A DNA stretch of 64,000 nt from assembly GCA_023014335.1 (NCBI GenBank), contig JAECYW010000005.1, forward strand, positions 248,001 through 312,000. The letters run 5' to 3'. A model generated the notes under the pieces. It was given only the letters and a program-made list of their open reading frames with translations. It had not been told where the DNA came from and did no database searches. Both the position numbers and the translations under genes were made by a program. This stretch comes from Galerina marginata. Lineage: Eukaryota > Basidiomycota > Agaricomycetes > Agaricales > Galerinaceae. Shown here piece after piece: positions 22,800-35,469 of this stretch (within the stretch, counting starts at the first letter, position 1; each line of letters begins with the position of its first letter).

Positions 22800-23288
22800 T
22801 GGTATGTGATGGCGGGACGAAGTCGTTTTGTAGGCTATGCCAAAGCTATACCAGGGTATATTTGTAGTGATTTTCTCCTAACAGCCATGCTTCTGAGCTG
22901 GCTGTCGTCTGTTACGGATACGAACAAGATTGAACATAACTAAAAGTGATAATTCGGGAAAGCGACTTTTCCCGTGAGTTAGTCGTCCCTGTTATAACTG
23001 GGAACCGAACAAAGTTAGACTTACAGCTCCTCATATAGCTATAGTGTATCTCTGCTTCCCTTTCATTCATTTACTGGGCTATTGTGTTTGTCGGAGAGTT
23101 AAGGAGTCGTTACATGGACATTCAAGTGGGTGCTCGAATCGCGAAGAGCAACTTTCCTGCGCTCATTGAGATAAGATAAGATTATAATTATGACATCACA
23201 TGTCACATTTTTCATTTACTCGGAGTCGGTGCTCCTCCTCGTTTTCCCCTCTTTCTTCTTCGAATAGTTCTTGTGCTATCGCTGCGGA

Positions 23289-24880
23289 ATGGCGACACCA
23301 GCGCAGGTACCAGTACATCGTCTAGACATCGACGTACTCCTTTACATCTTTGATCTCAATGCGAACATCTTCTCCCCTTCGGAAAACCCTCTGAAAACAA
23401 CCCGTTTTGCATCGCAAGTATGCCGTCTCTGGCGATCCACAATCCTCACGGCACCCTCTCTCTGGGGAAAACTTCTTGATCTAGATCATCTCTGCCTCTA
23501 CACCGACGAATTCAAAGATGATATTCTCCAACGCATCGGTCATTCGTCGTCGCTCTGGATTAAGGCGACGAGCAAGATTTCACAGCAGCGTACCTCAGTC
23601 GTACAGAAGATCAAGGCGTTCTTTTTCTCAATTCTTGGCACACATTGGGAAAGAATTGAGGTGCTGGCAGTCAAGTTTGACGTACACGGGCTTGAATCCA
23701 AACTCCTCCGCACCATTTACCTCCCAGCTCCTCGTCTCCGCGTGTTTGACCTCGATTTCCACGGGTTTCTGCCAGAATTCGACGTTAATTGGGAGGCAGA
23801 TAGCTCAGCTAGTCCAACAGCACAGGCTCTCTTTGCGAACGAGGCACCTTTCCTTTTCACCTTTCACGCTGCATTCGTAAAGCCCAACCTCCGTGCGCCG
23901 TGGTTTTCCAACATACGCTCTCTTCGCCTCGGCTCGTTTTTCACCCTCACCGAACTTTTAGCTGCGCTCAAACGGATGCAGCTCCTCGAATACATTAATA
24001 TTCGCCAATCCGAATTGATATCAAGCGATGGACCTCTTTTGAGTGGTCTTTCACACATTCATCTCCCAAATCTTCGCTATATACGACTCGAATCAGCGAT
24101 CATAACGGGCGTAGCGTTACTGCAACGCATCACGCCAGCAAGAGGTTGCTCCCTCTCCGTGTCCCTGAGCGACTTAGGAGCTGACCTCCGGCGTTCGGAG
24201 AACCTAGCTGCGGCCCTTAAATTTCTTTCCAAGTTCGCGAGGGACTATTTTACCTATCATTTTTCGACCAGCATATCCCTTGAAATATCTTCCGACTTTT
24301 TTTCATTGCAGGATAAAACTAATCCCACCAATTCGCCGTCAGCTTCGGTTTTCGACGTGTCGATCTTCCTCTCAGACGGAACTTCCTCGACAGATATGAG
24401 TTTTTTGTTGGCTTCATTCACTCTTCCAACGCCAGCGCTAGCATTTGATCGTGTTACGGAACTGGAGTTGAAGGCATCGACGTTAGAATATCAGATCGGC
24501 GCTCCATTCGCCGTCTTCTTCCACTCTTTTCCTTCAGTTAAGAAATTGATCATCGACGAGGCAGGCCTAAACTCGATTTTCGACGTGCAAAGTCAGGATC
24601 CTATGACCCCCTTCCCAGTCCTCGAAACCTTCGACTCGATTGTTTGCCTTTCAACCTATCCGAATGGGACGATATTCAGGGTAGTTATTATACCTCGATT
24701 GGTGTCTCCTACTTTCTGCGACTCCAGAAAAACTCTGGTCATCCGATCTCTGTCCTCGATCTCACGACATGCCCCATGGATCGGGCGCCAAAGCTGGCAT
24801 CTTCCGATGAAATGGCAAGTATGAAAGTGCTTTGGAAAATGTGGGGAGCACGCGACATCTTCGAGTTTGAGTGTAGGTAG
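23289..24880 (+). pseudogene. F-box protein gene with a one-base frame break
   Basis: The start ATG at 23289 gives PVHRLDIDVLLYIFDLNA, the F-box helix, then TTRFASQVCRLWRSTILTAP and SLWGKLLDLD, the usual Agaricomycete F-box N-terminus. A leucine-rich-repeat-like middle follows. F-box proteins link SCF ubiquitin ligases (through SKP1) to targets; the target is unknown. Near 24628-24631 the sequence reads FPVLET and then continues sensibly only in another frame (LRLDCLPFNLSEWDD, SYFLRLQKNSGHPISVLDLT), ending at 24880. One missing C in GAAACCTTCGACTC explains this. It may be a real deletion or a sequence error. In the unshifted frame the protein would end at 24824 with an unrelated tail. Confidence 0.75.
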
Positions 24881-25525
24881 GGGATTTATTGGCAGAAAAC
24901 TCAAGATCTACATTTCGGGGGACGAGAACCCGGATTTATTGTATAGTCGAATCAAGTCATCAATTGTAGGGATGTATTCTCAGGTAGTCACTTGTACCAG
25001 GCTCCAAATGTGCCGCAATATAGTGGTCGATATCGAGGCGATAAAGGCCGCGATAAGGGCCATGATTTGACTTGAGTTCTCAAGCCAATGTTTATCTAAA
25101 GTTCACCTTAGTTGACAAAACGATTCGCAGCATCACCATTCTCGGTCATACGGTAGGCCCAGGAAACGACAAGGTGTGTTAAATGTCATTTTTTTAGCAC
25201 AAAAATATAGGGTATTGTGAAATGGAATTGCCCGACCAGCCCTACGGCAGCACTCTTTGCAGCCAAATGCGCCAACAACATAACAGACGGGTGGAGGAGA
25301 GGCTAAGTCGAAGGAAAAGACTGTAAACGCTAGTCGGCGAACGAGAAAAATAGACTCTCACATGCCAAAATTCGGGCCTGGCAGAAATAGAATTAAGTAC
25401 GACCAATCAGTCCTTCATCATTCCGAATTTTGTCTAAATTCACAATTGACGTACTTCAAGACTATCATCTGGTACTTAGTTCAATTGTATCAAAAGTCAA
25501 ATTCAAATGAAGTGAAATCATCTAA

Positions 25526-25914
25526 TTACGAGTGAGATTCGGTTTTGGACTTGGAGCTGCCAGTGCTGTCGACAAAAACACGACGTTAGGGCTGTAGATA
25601 TTGATTCTCTGCGATGAGGATCCTTACGAATCACGAGTTTGAAGCGTATAGCCTGGTCCATGAAGCGCTTTCCCGAACCTCGGGAGCCAGTTATCCTTTA
25701 GCGCAGAAACGAGGCAGATGTTGGTAGGAGTAACCGTGAGGTTCACAATGAGCGCTCCCTCTTCTTTCAACCAGGTAGCGAGTCGAAGAAGGATTTCGGT
25801 GGTCCCGACATTATCCTTGTCGACGCGGAAAAGAAGGGGAGAGGCATCCGCGTTGAGGTTGACGACTGTGACCGATGGTTGCGGGGTATCGAAGTCGAAG
25901 TCTGATTCGAACAT
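25526..25914 (-). CDS. Small two-exon protein, unknown function
   Basis: Exons 25914-25628 and 25565-25526 (108 residues); the 62-nt intron has a GTAAGG donor and ACAG acceptor. The product starts MFESDFDFDTPQPSVTVVNL and contains LLRLATWLKEEGALIVNLTV and ALKDNWLPRFGKALHGPGY, then ends in a short Ser/Lys tail (TGSSKSKTESHS). No signal peptide or membrane span. The intron position and open frame on both sides support a real gene. I cannot assign a family. Confidence 0.55.
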
Positions 25915-26889
25915 TGTGCTGAGCTTAGGATATTGTTGGTGATTCAAGTTGGAAGGTCAAAAGAAAGAAGGGATCGGTGCTTTTATCGCAAGGCAGCTTC
26001 GTGGAGATAGTTCGCTCCCTGGCCTTCGAATGTCCGGAATGACTCGACCCATTGAATTTTGGACAAGAAATAAAAGTGTCCGGACTGCGCATCCGTTGAA
26101 TGACTCGAATCATAACATACCGGAAAGTAAGGAGACTTCACGGACTTCCCAAGTAGTATCAACTTACCAGACATTCGAATTTGAGATGCGGGCAAGGGAC
26201 GAGGACCGAGCTATCAAGTCGACTGTGTGGACACGGAGAATTATCAGCGAGTGTTTTGCAGTCAGAAAATGAATACTTCAAATCTTGATTAATTAGCTTT
26301 TTAAGCCTCGCCTCCAATTGCCTTCGTCGTTTGCGTAGTCCGTCTCGCTCTCACTCTTCGTTTACACTCGCCTTTGTCATTCGCGCCTCAGGAACCTTGG
26401 GATGGATTAGAAGTTGATAAAGTGATGTTGGAACGCTGGCTTGAGGGGTTAATTTGTTAGTTCAAATTGCATGTCTGTGAAGTGACGAAATAAGTTTGCA
26501 TTTGCATCCGGGATGATGTTGGTAAGTAGGCCAAGGCCAGTCACGTTACTTTGACGAAGCCAAAAAGCGACTCGACTAGCTATAATTCCCAAAACCACAA
26601 GTCAGAAGGAAGATACCGATACCAGTAAAACTTCGCTTCTGTCAATCACGGAGTCAACCCAGCTAGCTGCCGCCAGTGTCGTCGGAGTAAGACAGCGATC
26701 ATGGGAATATTTATAGGGCTGCGTTTTGGAATTCTATACGCCAGTTCAGACAGAGGAACTCGTGGAGGATGGGGCGGGCGTGGAGTTCAGCCGTTATATA
26801 GTGCGTACATGGAAATGATGCACGGCAGGAGTCGCATGACCGGAGGCCAGAGAGGAGAACATTCAAGATACATAAACCGTACCTCAAGG
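25915..26889. other. Intergenic region
   Basis: There is no supported gene; short frames on both strands lack domain features. It includes the upstream region of the small - strand gene at 25.5-25.9 kb. Confidence 0.4.
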
Positions 26890-29800
26890 AGGGTAGCCTA
26901 GTAGTACTTATGTACCCCAGTGATCGTAAAATTCAAGAGAGCTCCTCCTCGGGTTAAATAAGCGAATTTTCGACTCGAGGTGTAGTACTTACGTGTGTAG
27001 TACCCGTTAGACAACTGGGTATTTTGTATTTTTTTTGAGAGCAACAAGCTTTAACTATCCAAGTAGGAGTGGCAGCCGACGTTGTGCCATGTCGAGTTCG
27101 CAAGTGGGCGTTGTCGTCATCGTCAGAGTAAGGTAACACAGCTGAATCCGAAAAGGGACAGGCACGGGACTGAATGGCTTTGGCGTTCAAACCAAATAGC
27201 AACAATCGAATCTCCCGACTCTCCCATGAGTTGCATGACCGACGATTCTTCCAAGCGTCCTATCGTACCAGGGCACCGTTTCTTTCCTTCTCGAATGTTA
27301 GCCAGAGGACGACAATATAGTCAGCCCTATCTTTTCCTGATCTCTTTGCCTAACTTACCTTGGACCTTTTCTTTCAGCTTCGACATTCTCCGATTTAGAC
27401 GCTTCTGTTGCGGTACTTATTTCTACTTCAGTGTGATAGCAAAGCGGTCTGGGTTACAGTTTACCCTTTGGAGGGTGTGAAGGAAATCCAAGTCGTGTGA
27501 CTGACGTCGTCTTCTGCAGGTCTTGACTGGACTATCCCCGTTTTTCGAGCTCGGGGGGAGTCAGGCTGCGTCTCACAATGTCGCTCGCCACAGCGAGCTC
27601 AAACGAGGACAGCGAATCAAATGCATTGAACACCACCGATGCGCGTCACAGTTGCTGGAAGAACTGTCCAGTCATGCTGTGCAGACGTTTCGATCTGCGT
27701 CTATTGTGCTTCTTGGATCCAACCCACGACATGTCTGGACAGGCACACGGATGAAGATTTAGAAGAAGAGGCTTACGCTGCGTTTGGTTACGCGCTTTGA
27801 GCCTCATGCCCTTGATCGATTGATCTTTCACCACCTGGAGCCCACTTTTACTCTTTGGAAACCGATTATCCGACGTTTGGGAAGAAGGACTGTCGAACAG
27901 CCCAATTCCTCTGTCGTTCTTACCCTCGACTTCGTATTTCAGGCCCTTCCGACATCGCTTCTCACTCTTCATGGCTTTCCTCGACCTCGACCTATCCCAT
28001 TCATGTCGAATTTCATCCACGTTGACATCTCAGCCCCTACTCTTCCTCCATCGATTAGTCGGGTCAGGATCAAAGGGCCTTATAGGAGCTCAAGTGTCAG
28101 ATATGATTCATGGTTCGGACCTCGTCTTTGTGGATGGCTTGTGGCTGCCGTTACTGCTGCCTCCCAGAAGAGTGAACGATGTCGGGGTGGGGAGGAAGGG
28201 GATTGGATATGGCCAGCAAGTCGAATGAGAAGGCTAGGAGGTCGAGGAAACTACGGAACGCACAGATGAGGAGAAGTCACGCTGAGAAACGAGGGATTGT
28301 TGGCACTGCTCAAACGCTCAACTTTATTCGTCCCGGTCGAGCTAGATGTCTGCCCGAGCACAGACTTTGTGCCATCGATGCGGGTTCTTCAAATCGTCGT
28401 TGTGACTACGACTACGACTATGGCTTGCCTTTTCAGCTCCAGGATCGTTGGCACCACTCATGAATCAAGCTCTATTTGTCGCGGTCGAGCTGGATATCTG
28501 CCACGAACACAGAGTTCGACGACATCAGTCAGGGTACTTTAAATCGTCGTTGTGAGTATGACTACGCCTGTGGCCCGCTTTTTCAGCTCCTGATTGAAAC
28601 CACCCACTGCAGCCCGCGACCGTGTTTAACTTCGACTACTGGCAGGATAGGACGAATATATGGGCCTCAGAACCTTCCCACTCAATATCTTTTCACTCCC
28701 TCGGCACAAGGACCCCGCCTCCGTCCTCTCGCTGCGGCACGACGACACCGTTGCCTATGCCCATTGGCCATTTGGAGGTCACGTATGGCTCTCGCCCGTT
28801 CGTAGCACAACAATTTTCATCACTTCCGTCCCCTTCCTAATTCTCCACCGACGTTCGCTGGGCCACCCACAAAACTTTGTTCCTTCACGCTGCTGCACGA
28901 AGACGACGTTCTAATGACTTCCTCCACTGCCGCCCGCGTGTCCATTGACGTGTTATGCTTGAACATCGTCTCAGCGGCCCACTGTTGCATTTTAGGCACA
29001 TGGTTCACGGTCCTTGGGAGATGAAGATGTTATTGAAGGAGGTCGGTGGAGGCTTTCAGAGCTTGTGGTAGACGTGCCTGCCGACGGGCGTGGATATGGG
29101 CTTGAATTCTACGCCCACAAACGAGCAGGAGGAGCAGGAGGAGGAGACGTGGTCCAGGGCTTAGCTTCGGAACCCCGGCCCGCGGCGGTGCCTGGATTCG
29201 GACGAGCTTCTTTACGGCTCCCAAAACCAATTTCCTGCTCTCCGTTCGTCAGCGTAATCCACCTTGCCATGGTCGCCCTTGGTGGTTCGCACATCGAACT
29301 TCGCGCAGCCGCTGTCTCCTCCCTCGACTTCGTCGTTTCAACACCCATTTTGCCTTTGACTTTTGGCACCACGTCATCGCTTTCAACCATCGCCTCAAGT
29401 TGTCAGGAAGCACGGCCGACTAAACCTGCGATCGATCCTTGTACACGTCTATCATCGACATCTGCTTCTTATAACCTCTCTAACGACCTTCGTTTGTTTG
29501 GAACTTCGACCTGCTCTTCCCTTCGCGCGCCCTGGACCACCCACCCTCTGTAAAACGATTGCCAAACGCGTCTTTTCTTCCCGTGTTGGGCCTGGTAGTC
29601 GACAAACGGCCCTCGATGAGGCTGTTGCTACGTTTATGCGGCAGGGTCAGGTCTGGAGGTCGAGTTTTTAAAACTCGTACAATTGATCACGACGATGCCG
29701 CTGCCAGCGTGGAGGAGTCGACGAATATCGATCAAGGCGCCGATAACCTCTAGTCATGGAATAGGAGGCGGGAGGAGGGGCCTGACCTTGCCAAGCACTT

Positions 29801-30241
29801 ATAGCTCGGCGGGCGGGTAGAAAGGGGGTGGACATGAGGAGAGGTAACGAAAGCGGGTGTTGGGCGGACATCTGGGTTGATGAGATGAACCACCACTGCC
29901 ACTCGGCGCTGATAGATTGATGTAGGTGTGGGTGTGGGATATTTGGCGAGCGTGGATCTGGGGTGGAGTACCCGCTCGTGAGCAAGAATGTCGATTGCCC
30001 TGCACCTATATATCGGCGGGTGGGTGAAAGGGTGGATGTGAGAAGGGGCAACGAGAACGAGAGCGGGTGTTGGGCGGAGAGCTGGGTTGAGGAGAAGAAC
30101 AATCGCTGCCGCTCGGCGCTGGTAGATTGATGTGGGTGTGGGTATGGCCAATTGGCGAGCGTGTAGCTGGGGTGGAGGATACGCTCATGAGCAAGAATGA
30201 CGAGGGGAGAAGGAGGAGGAAACTGGGCCAGGGCTTGCCGC
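26890..30241 (+). repeat. Dispersed repeat, copy A
   Basis: It shares many blocks in the same order and orientation with copy B (35.47-38.96 kb) and copy C (42.93-47.27 kb). Examples are GTAGCCTAGT at the start (A and B), the ACGATTCTTCCAAGCGTCC region, GATAGCCAGAGGACAACAATAT, GCAGGTCTTGACTGG, CCCGCGGCGGTGCCTGGATT and the closing CGTGAGCAAGAATGA block. No intact coding frame; short translated pieces such as GSHIELRAA are found in more than one copy, so it may derive from a once-coding unit. Near its end an approximately 210-bp segment (from 29817 and from 30020) is tandemly duplicated. Element class not determined. Confidence 0.65.
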
Positions 30242-30510
30242 TGCCAATGTTTCCAAATCCCAGATTCTTTGGCTAACTGGGTATCTACGATTTTCTTGCT
30301 CTCGTAGCCGTTATTCTTAAAAATTTAAGCACTTGCCATATTATTTCTCCAGAACCGAAGGCTATCCTAACCATCACACAGTCTTGCGATAATTATACCT
30401 CACTTGACACAACTCCGTGACACACCATGAGGCAGTGCATGCGTATGCCAGGTTTGATTTCATCCCTCCGCTTCTTCTCCCTTACGCTCAAAGTCATCTA
30501 TCCTCTCAGT

Positions 30511-33500
30511 ATGGCGCCCGATAAACCGTTGCTACTCAGTGCGACTTTAAAAAGTATGAACACAATACCTGTATGATGTCGTGTTCCACTGATTGTTGTC
30601 CAGGTATCGAAGTTGAAGGCGACATTGAAAGTGGAAAACGATCACACTACCGTGTACGGGTTTATAGAGGCGACCAGAAGGTTGCAAAATCGATGAACCC
30701 CAAGTTTGCTCCGTCAAACTCCAACCCCTCCTCGTCAATGTTCAGATGGGAATGGAATACAGACAATCCGATGTAGGTCTCGGTCTTGTAGTAAATGATT
30801 TCTCGATCGATATTCACACCTTGGAATCAGCTGGTTCGAGCCGTCGTCAATCGTGAAGATTGTGATCTATCGTGGATTCAAAGCTGACATCAAGCTACTC
30901 AATCATCTTGTGGGACAACAAGAGGGGAAATTCGGAGACCTGCTCGAAAATAGGAAGTGCAACGTTCATTATTTTGATGCATTGTGCTGAAGGCGGACGA
31001 TTTAACTAGACTCCAGTTTTGGTCTGATCGATAAGAAGGGCAACCCTGTCCCTCTCAAAATGAAGATAGCTTTGTCTCCCATTTCCAAATCGGAAGACTA
31101 TATCAAGGAATTCATGGAAAAAGTAGACGCCGATGTTGCTCGCCTGTCAAGTAATGACGCTCTCTCGAGCACCGTTTCGACGCTTGGACAAGTGCTGAAG
31201 TTGACCAAGAAAATTATGGACCAGTTTTCCCAAGTATGTTGTCAACGTCTGTGTTTCTGACCCCAGTACACTGTTTAACCGTGGCGATTAGGTGCACCCG
31301 ATACTCAACGCCTCGTGGACGGTTGTTTCCAGTCTCTATCAGGTGAATCGCCCCGCGTCCCACGAGATCTCGAGCAAACTAATATATATACCTGAGTAGG
31401 CGGTAGAAGAGACGGAACTCCAAGATGGATCTGTACGAGAACTAGCTAGAACCTTGCAGGAGATGTTGGCTACTGCAAATACGGTTTCTGACCTTCCAGT
31501 GATCCCAAACACGATGAATGTCATCGAAGAGATCAGCCGTCAATCACTACAGGTTGCATCGCTCATTCATGAATACACGAAATTGCCTTGGGCAGGTAAT
31601 TCGGCCCAAATCTCCCCCTTGGCCTTCTCAAGTCTAACCATGGTTTTTTTGTAGCGCGAACGGCCAAGATCCAGCTACCCGGTGGTCTGAAATCGCGTAT
31701 TGATGGTTGCCGAGACAGTTGCGCCGCTCTGAAGGACAAATTTTATAGTAGACTCCATATCGATACGAATGCGCAAGTGAAGGGTATGAATACTGAATTG
31801 CAACGAACAAGTACATTTCCACTTGTTCAACGTGTCTATTCTCTGATTCATTCATGGTGTGCATAGGACGGACGTTGGAGGAATTCAAGAACGACAAACT
31901 GGGTACCTTTGGTTCCAGATTTCTCTGCTAATTGGAAGTAACTCATTCTAATTACTTAGCCAAGGACATTCGAAGCTGGCTATCCCCTCCTGACAGCTCC
32001 AGGAATCATAATGAAGCCCACGGAAAACGTCAAGAAGATACCTGCTCCTGGTTCCTCGACGGCGAGCGATTCCTTAGGTGGCTAAAAAACCCTGGGTTTA
32101 TTTGGATTAATGGGAAGCGTAAGTTTCTTAGTTTAGCCTTTCGCATTTTCATTGTTTCAACAATTTTCTAGCGGGATGCGGCAAAAGCATTCTGTGGTAA
32201 GTTCCCTCATATGAACGATGTAGTTGTACAAATTAAAAACGTATTTCTCAGTTCCTCGATTATCGATAAACTCCCTCAGCCAAGTCCGTCTCTTGGAATT
32301 GCATACTTCTTCTTCGACGGAAGGGATGGCCAAACGGACCAACAGCTTCACAACAAGCTCATCCTATCCCTCATTTCACAGTTCTCTGACATGCGCCATG
32401 GGGGTATACCCGTAGAACTGGTCGATTTGTACAAAAATTGTGGAGGTCAGCAGCCCTTGGACCTTCAACTTCAGAATGTTTTACACGATATTCTCGATGG
32501 ATTCTCTGGCGCTTATATCATTATTGATGCTCTCGACGAGTGTACCAACCGCGCCCAAACGCTAAATTGGATAAACAAACTTGTCACGGATCAGAAAGCA
32601 CCAAACCTTCACATTGTGGTCACCAGTCGGCCAGAGCCAGACATCAAAGAACTTTTGGGCGCGCTTGATCTACATTCAATTGATGTTGGTGAGGCAACTG
32701 AAAACCAGGACACTATGAAGTATCTGGGGCTTCAAATGAAATTGAAATTCACAAAGTATACGGAAGATGTTCAAATGAAGATCAAATCGCAATTGGCGAA
32801 GGGCATGGAGGGATCGTATGTTTATCCCCACCATGTGTTCAATTGCGGCTGATCCTGTCTCAAGGTTTCGATGGGTTGCATTACAGCTTGCTGAGTTGGA
32901 GAAATGTGCAAGCCCAGCTGAAATAACCAAGAAACTTGAAAAATTGCCAAAGGGTCTGGACGAAATTTATGATCGAATCTTGAAGAACATTGATGAGGAT
33001 CACCGTACCGACGTCAAGACGTTCTTAGAGTGGCTGGCCTTTTCCAAGCGTCCGCTGACTATCGCAGAAATGGCTGAAACTATCACGGTGGACTTTGCTT
33101 CCGGAGATGGTCCCGTTTTTACAGCGGAAAATCGGTACGCTGTTCCACAGGATGTATTAGTGAGGTGTTCGAGTCTTGTTACTGAATCAGGAGGCAAGGC
33201 TTGCTGGTTGTTCTGTATTTCAGCCATAGCTGACAGTGAAGACAGGTACCATCAAGCTTTCTCACTTCTCAGTCAAAGAGTACCTCATTTTCAATTGTGT
33301 TGAGAAGAATTTCAGTATCACCGAGAAAGCAGCTCAAGTGAAGATCTCAGAGATATCTGTTGCCTACCTCCTGCAGTTTGACTCATTTATGCCTTTGACA
33401 AGGGCTATGCTTGACTCCTCGCCACTCGCAGAATATGCAGCTAAGCATTGGATCAACCATGCAAAATCTGGAGGCATAGGTGGTGTTCTCCTGCAGTTAG

Positions 33501-35299
33501 TGTTACGACTCTTCAGGTCTGAGACTGCTGGTTTTACAAATTGGGTGCGGATACACAATATCGATGCAGATGCAACATATTACGCACAGGACCTTTCAAT
33601 GGATAAGGCCAAAGTTCCTTCACCCCTGTATTATGCTTCATTGGCTGGATTGGAACAAGTATTGGAACACCTGCTGAAGAATAAAGCAGATGTAAATGCA
33701 CAGGGAGGAGAATATGGCAACGCACTCCAGGCGGCGTCGTCTCAGGGTCATGAGGGGATTGTGAAGCTGCTGATGGAGAAGGACGCAAATGTGAATGCGC
33801 AAGGAGGACAATTTGGCAATGCGCTCCAGGTGGCATCTTATCAAGGTTGTGAGGAGATCGTGAAGCTGCTGTTAGAAAAGGATGCGAATGTGAATGCCCA
33901 GGGAGGAGTATATGGCAATGCACTCCAGGCGGCGTCTTTTCAAGGTCATGAGGGGATTGTGAAGCTGCTGTTGGAGAAGGATGCAAATGTGAATGCGCAG
34001 GGAGGAAAATATGGGAATGCACTCCATGCGGCGTCTTTTCAAGGTCATGAGAAGATTGTGAAGCTGCTGTTGGAGAAGGATGCAAATGTGAATGCGCAAG
34101 GAAAACAATTTGGCAATCCACTCCAGGCAGCATCTTATCAAGGTTGTGAGGAGATCGTGAAGCTGCTGTTGGAAAAGGACGTGAATGTGAATGCACAGGG
34201 AGGGGTATTTGGCAATGCGCTCCAGGCAGCGTCTTTTCAAGGTCATGAGGGGATTGTGAAGCTGCTGTTGGAGAAGGATGCAAATGTGAATGCGCAGGGA
34301 GGAGACTATGGGAATGCACTCCAGGCGGCGTCTTCTCGAGGTCATGAGGGGATCGTGAAACTGCTGTTGGAGAAGGACGCAAATGTGAATGTGCAGGGAG
34401 GATATCTCGGCAATGCACTCCAGGCGGCGTCTTGTCTAGATCATAACTTGGGGATTGTGAAGCTGCTGTTGGAGAAGCAGGTGGATGTGAATATGCAGGG
34501 AGGACTATATGACAACGCACTCCAGGCGGCATCTTATCATGGTTGTGAGGAGATCGTAAAGCTGCTGTTGGAGAAGGACGCAAATGTGAATGCAGACGGA
34601 GAAAAATACGGCCATGCACTCCAGGTGGCGTCTCTTCAAGGACATGAAAGGGTTGTGGAGCTGCTGTTGGAGAGGGACCCAAATGTAAATGCACAGGGAG
34701 GAGAACACTGCAATGCACTCTATGCGGCGTCTTTTCAAGGTCATAAGGGGATCGTGAAGTTGTTGTTGGAGAAGGATGCAAATGTGAATGCGCAGGGAGG
34801 AGAATATGGGAATGCACTCCAGGCGGCGTCTTTTCAAGGTCATGAGGGGATCGTGAAACTGCTGTTGGAGAAGGACACAAATGTGAATGCGCAGGGAGGA
34901 TATTTCGACAACGCACTCCACGCAGCATCTTTTCAAGGTCATGAGGAGATCGTGAAGCTGCTGTTGGAGAAGGATGTAAATGTGAATGTGCAAGGAGGAC
35001 AATTTGGCAATGCGCTCCAGGCGGCGGCTTCTGAAGGTCATGAGGGGATCGTGAAGCTGCTGTTGGAGAAGGGTGCAAATGTGGATGCGCAGGGAGGACG
35101 ACATGGCAATGCGCTCCAGGCGGCGTCTTTTGAAGGCCATGAGGGGGTCGTGAAGCTGCTGTTGGAGAAGGATGCGAATGTGAATGCGCAGGGAGTATGG
35201 TTCGACAACGCACTCCAGGCAGCGTCTTATGGAGGTCATGAGGGGATTGTGAAGCTGCTGATGGAGAAGCAGGCAGATGTGAACGCAGACAGAGGATAG
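30511..35299 (+). CDS. C2-like / NACHT / ankyrin-repeat STAND protein (NOD-like receptor type)
   Basis: Thirteen exons: 30511-30553, 30604-30772, 30831-30956, 31017-31233, 31292-31342, 31400-31595, 31655-31783, 31867-31902, 31960-32118, 32172-32196, 32252-32815, 32865-33193 and 33246-35299 (1365 residues, all phases fit). Residues 1-120 resemble a C2-like beta domain (ATLKSIEVEGDIESG, RVRVYRGDQKVAKSMNPKF). A helical region leads to a NACHT NTPase: Walker A KPGCGKSIL near 375-383 and Walker B YIIIDALDEC near 470-480, then VVTSRPEPDI. A winged-helix-like region and LSHFSVKEYL precede about 17 ankyrin repeats from residue 808 to the end, with a 33-residue unit of NVNAQGGxxGNALQAASxQG / HEGIVKLLLEKDA type. 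The twelfth intron (33194-33245) appears to be GC-AG. Fungal STAND proteins of this layout are thought to act in non-self recognition and programmed cell death; the ligand is unknown. Confidence 0.88.
33679..35299 (+). repeat. Near-identical 99-bp tandem ankyrin-coding array
   Basis: Sixteen consecutive 99-bp units encode the near-identical ankyrin repeats; unit eight has two extra codons (CLDHNLG). Differences between units cluster at the two residues after GG and those after AAS, positions on the exposed face. High nucleotide identity between units points to recent expansion or gene conversion. The array continues past the stop as a degraded unit (YGNTLQA, 35300-35320). Confidence 0.9.
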
Positions 35300-35469
35300 T
35301 ATGGCAACACACTTCAGGCGAAAACCTAGTTAATATGTAGCATGGAGAGTGGACTTTTGCCGTGTCATGGCGCTTAAGTACTTGGAAATATGGAAATGCA
35401 CGACAAGGCCGACTGTAGTATGGACTCTGGAGAAGGCCGACAGGGAGAAGATTTGAGATACCTCTGGAC

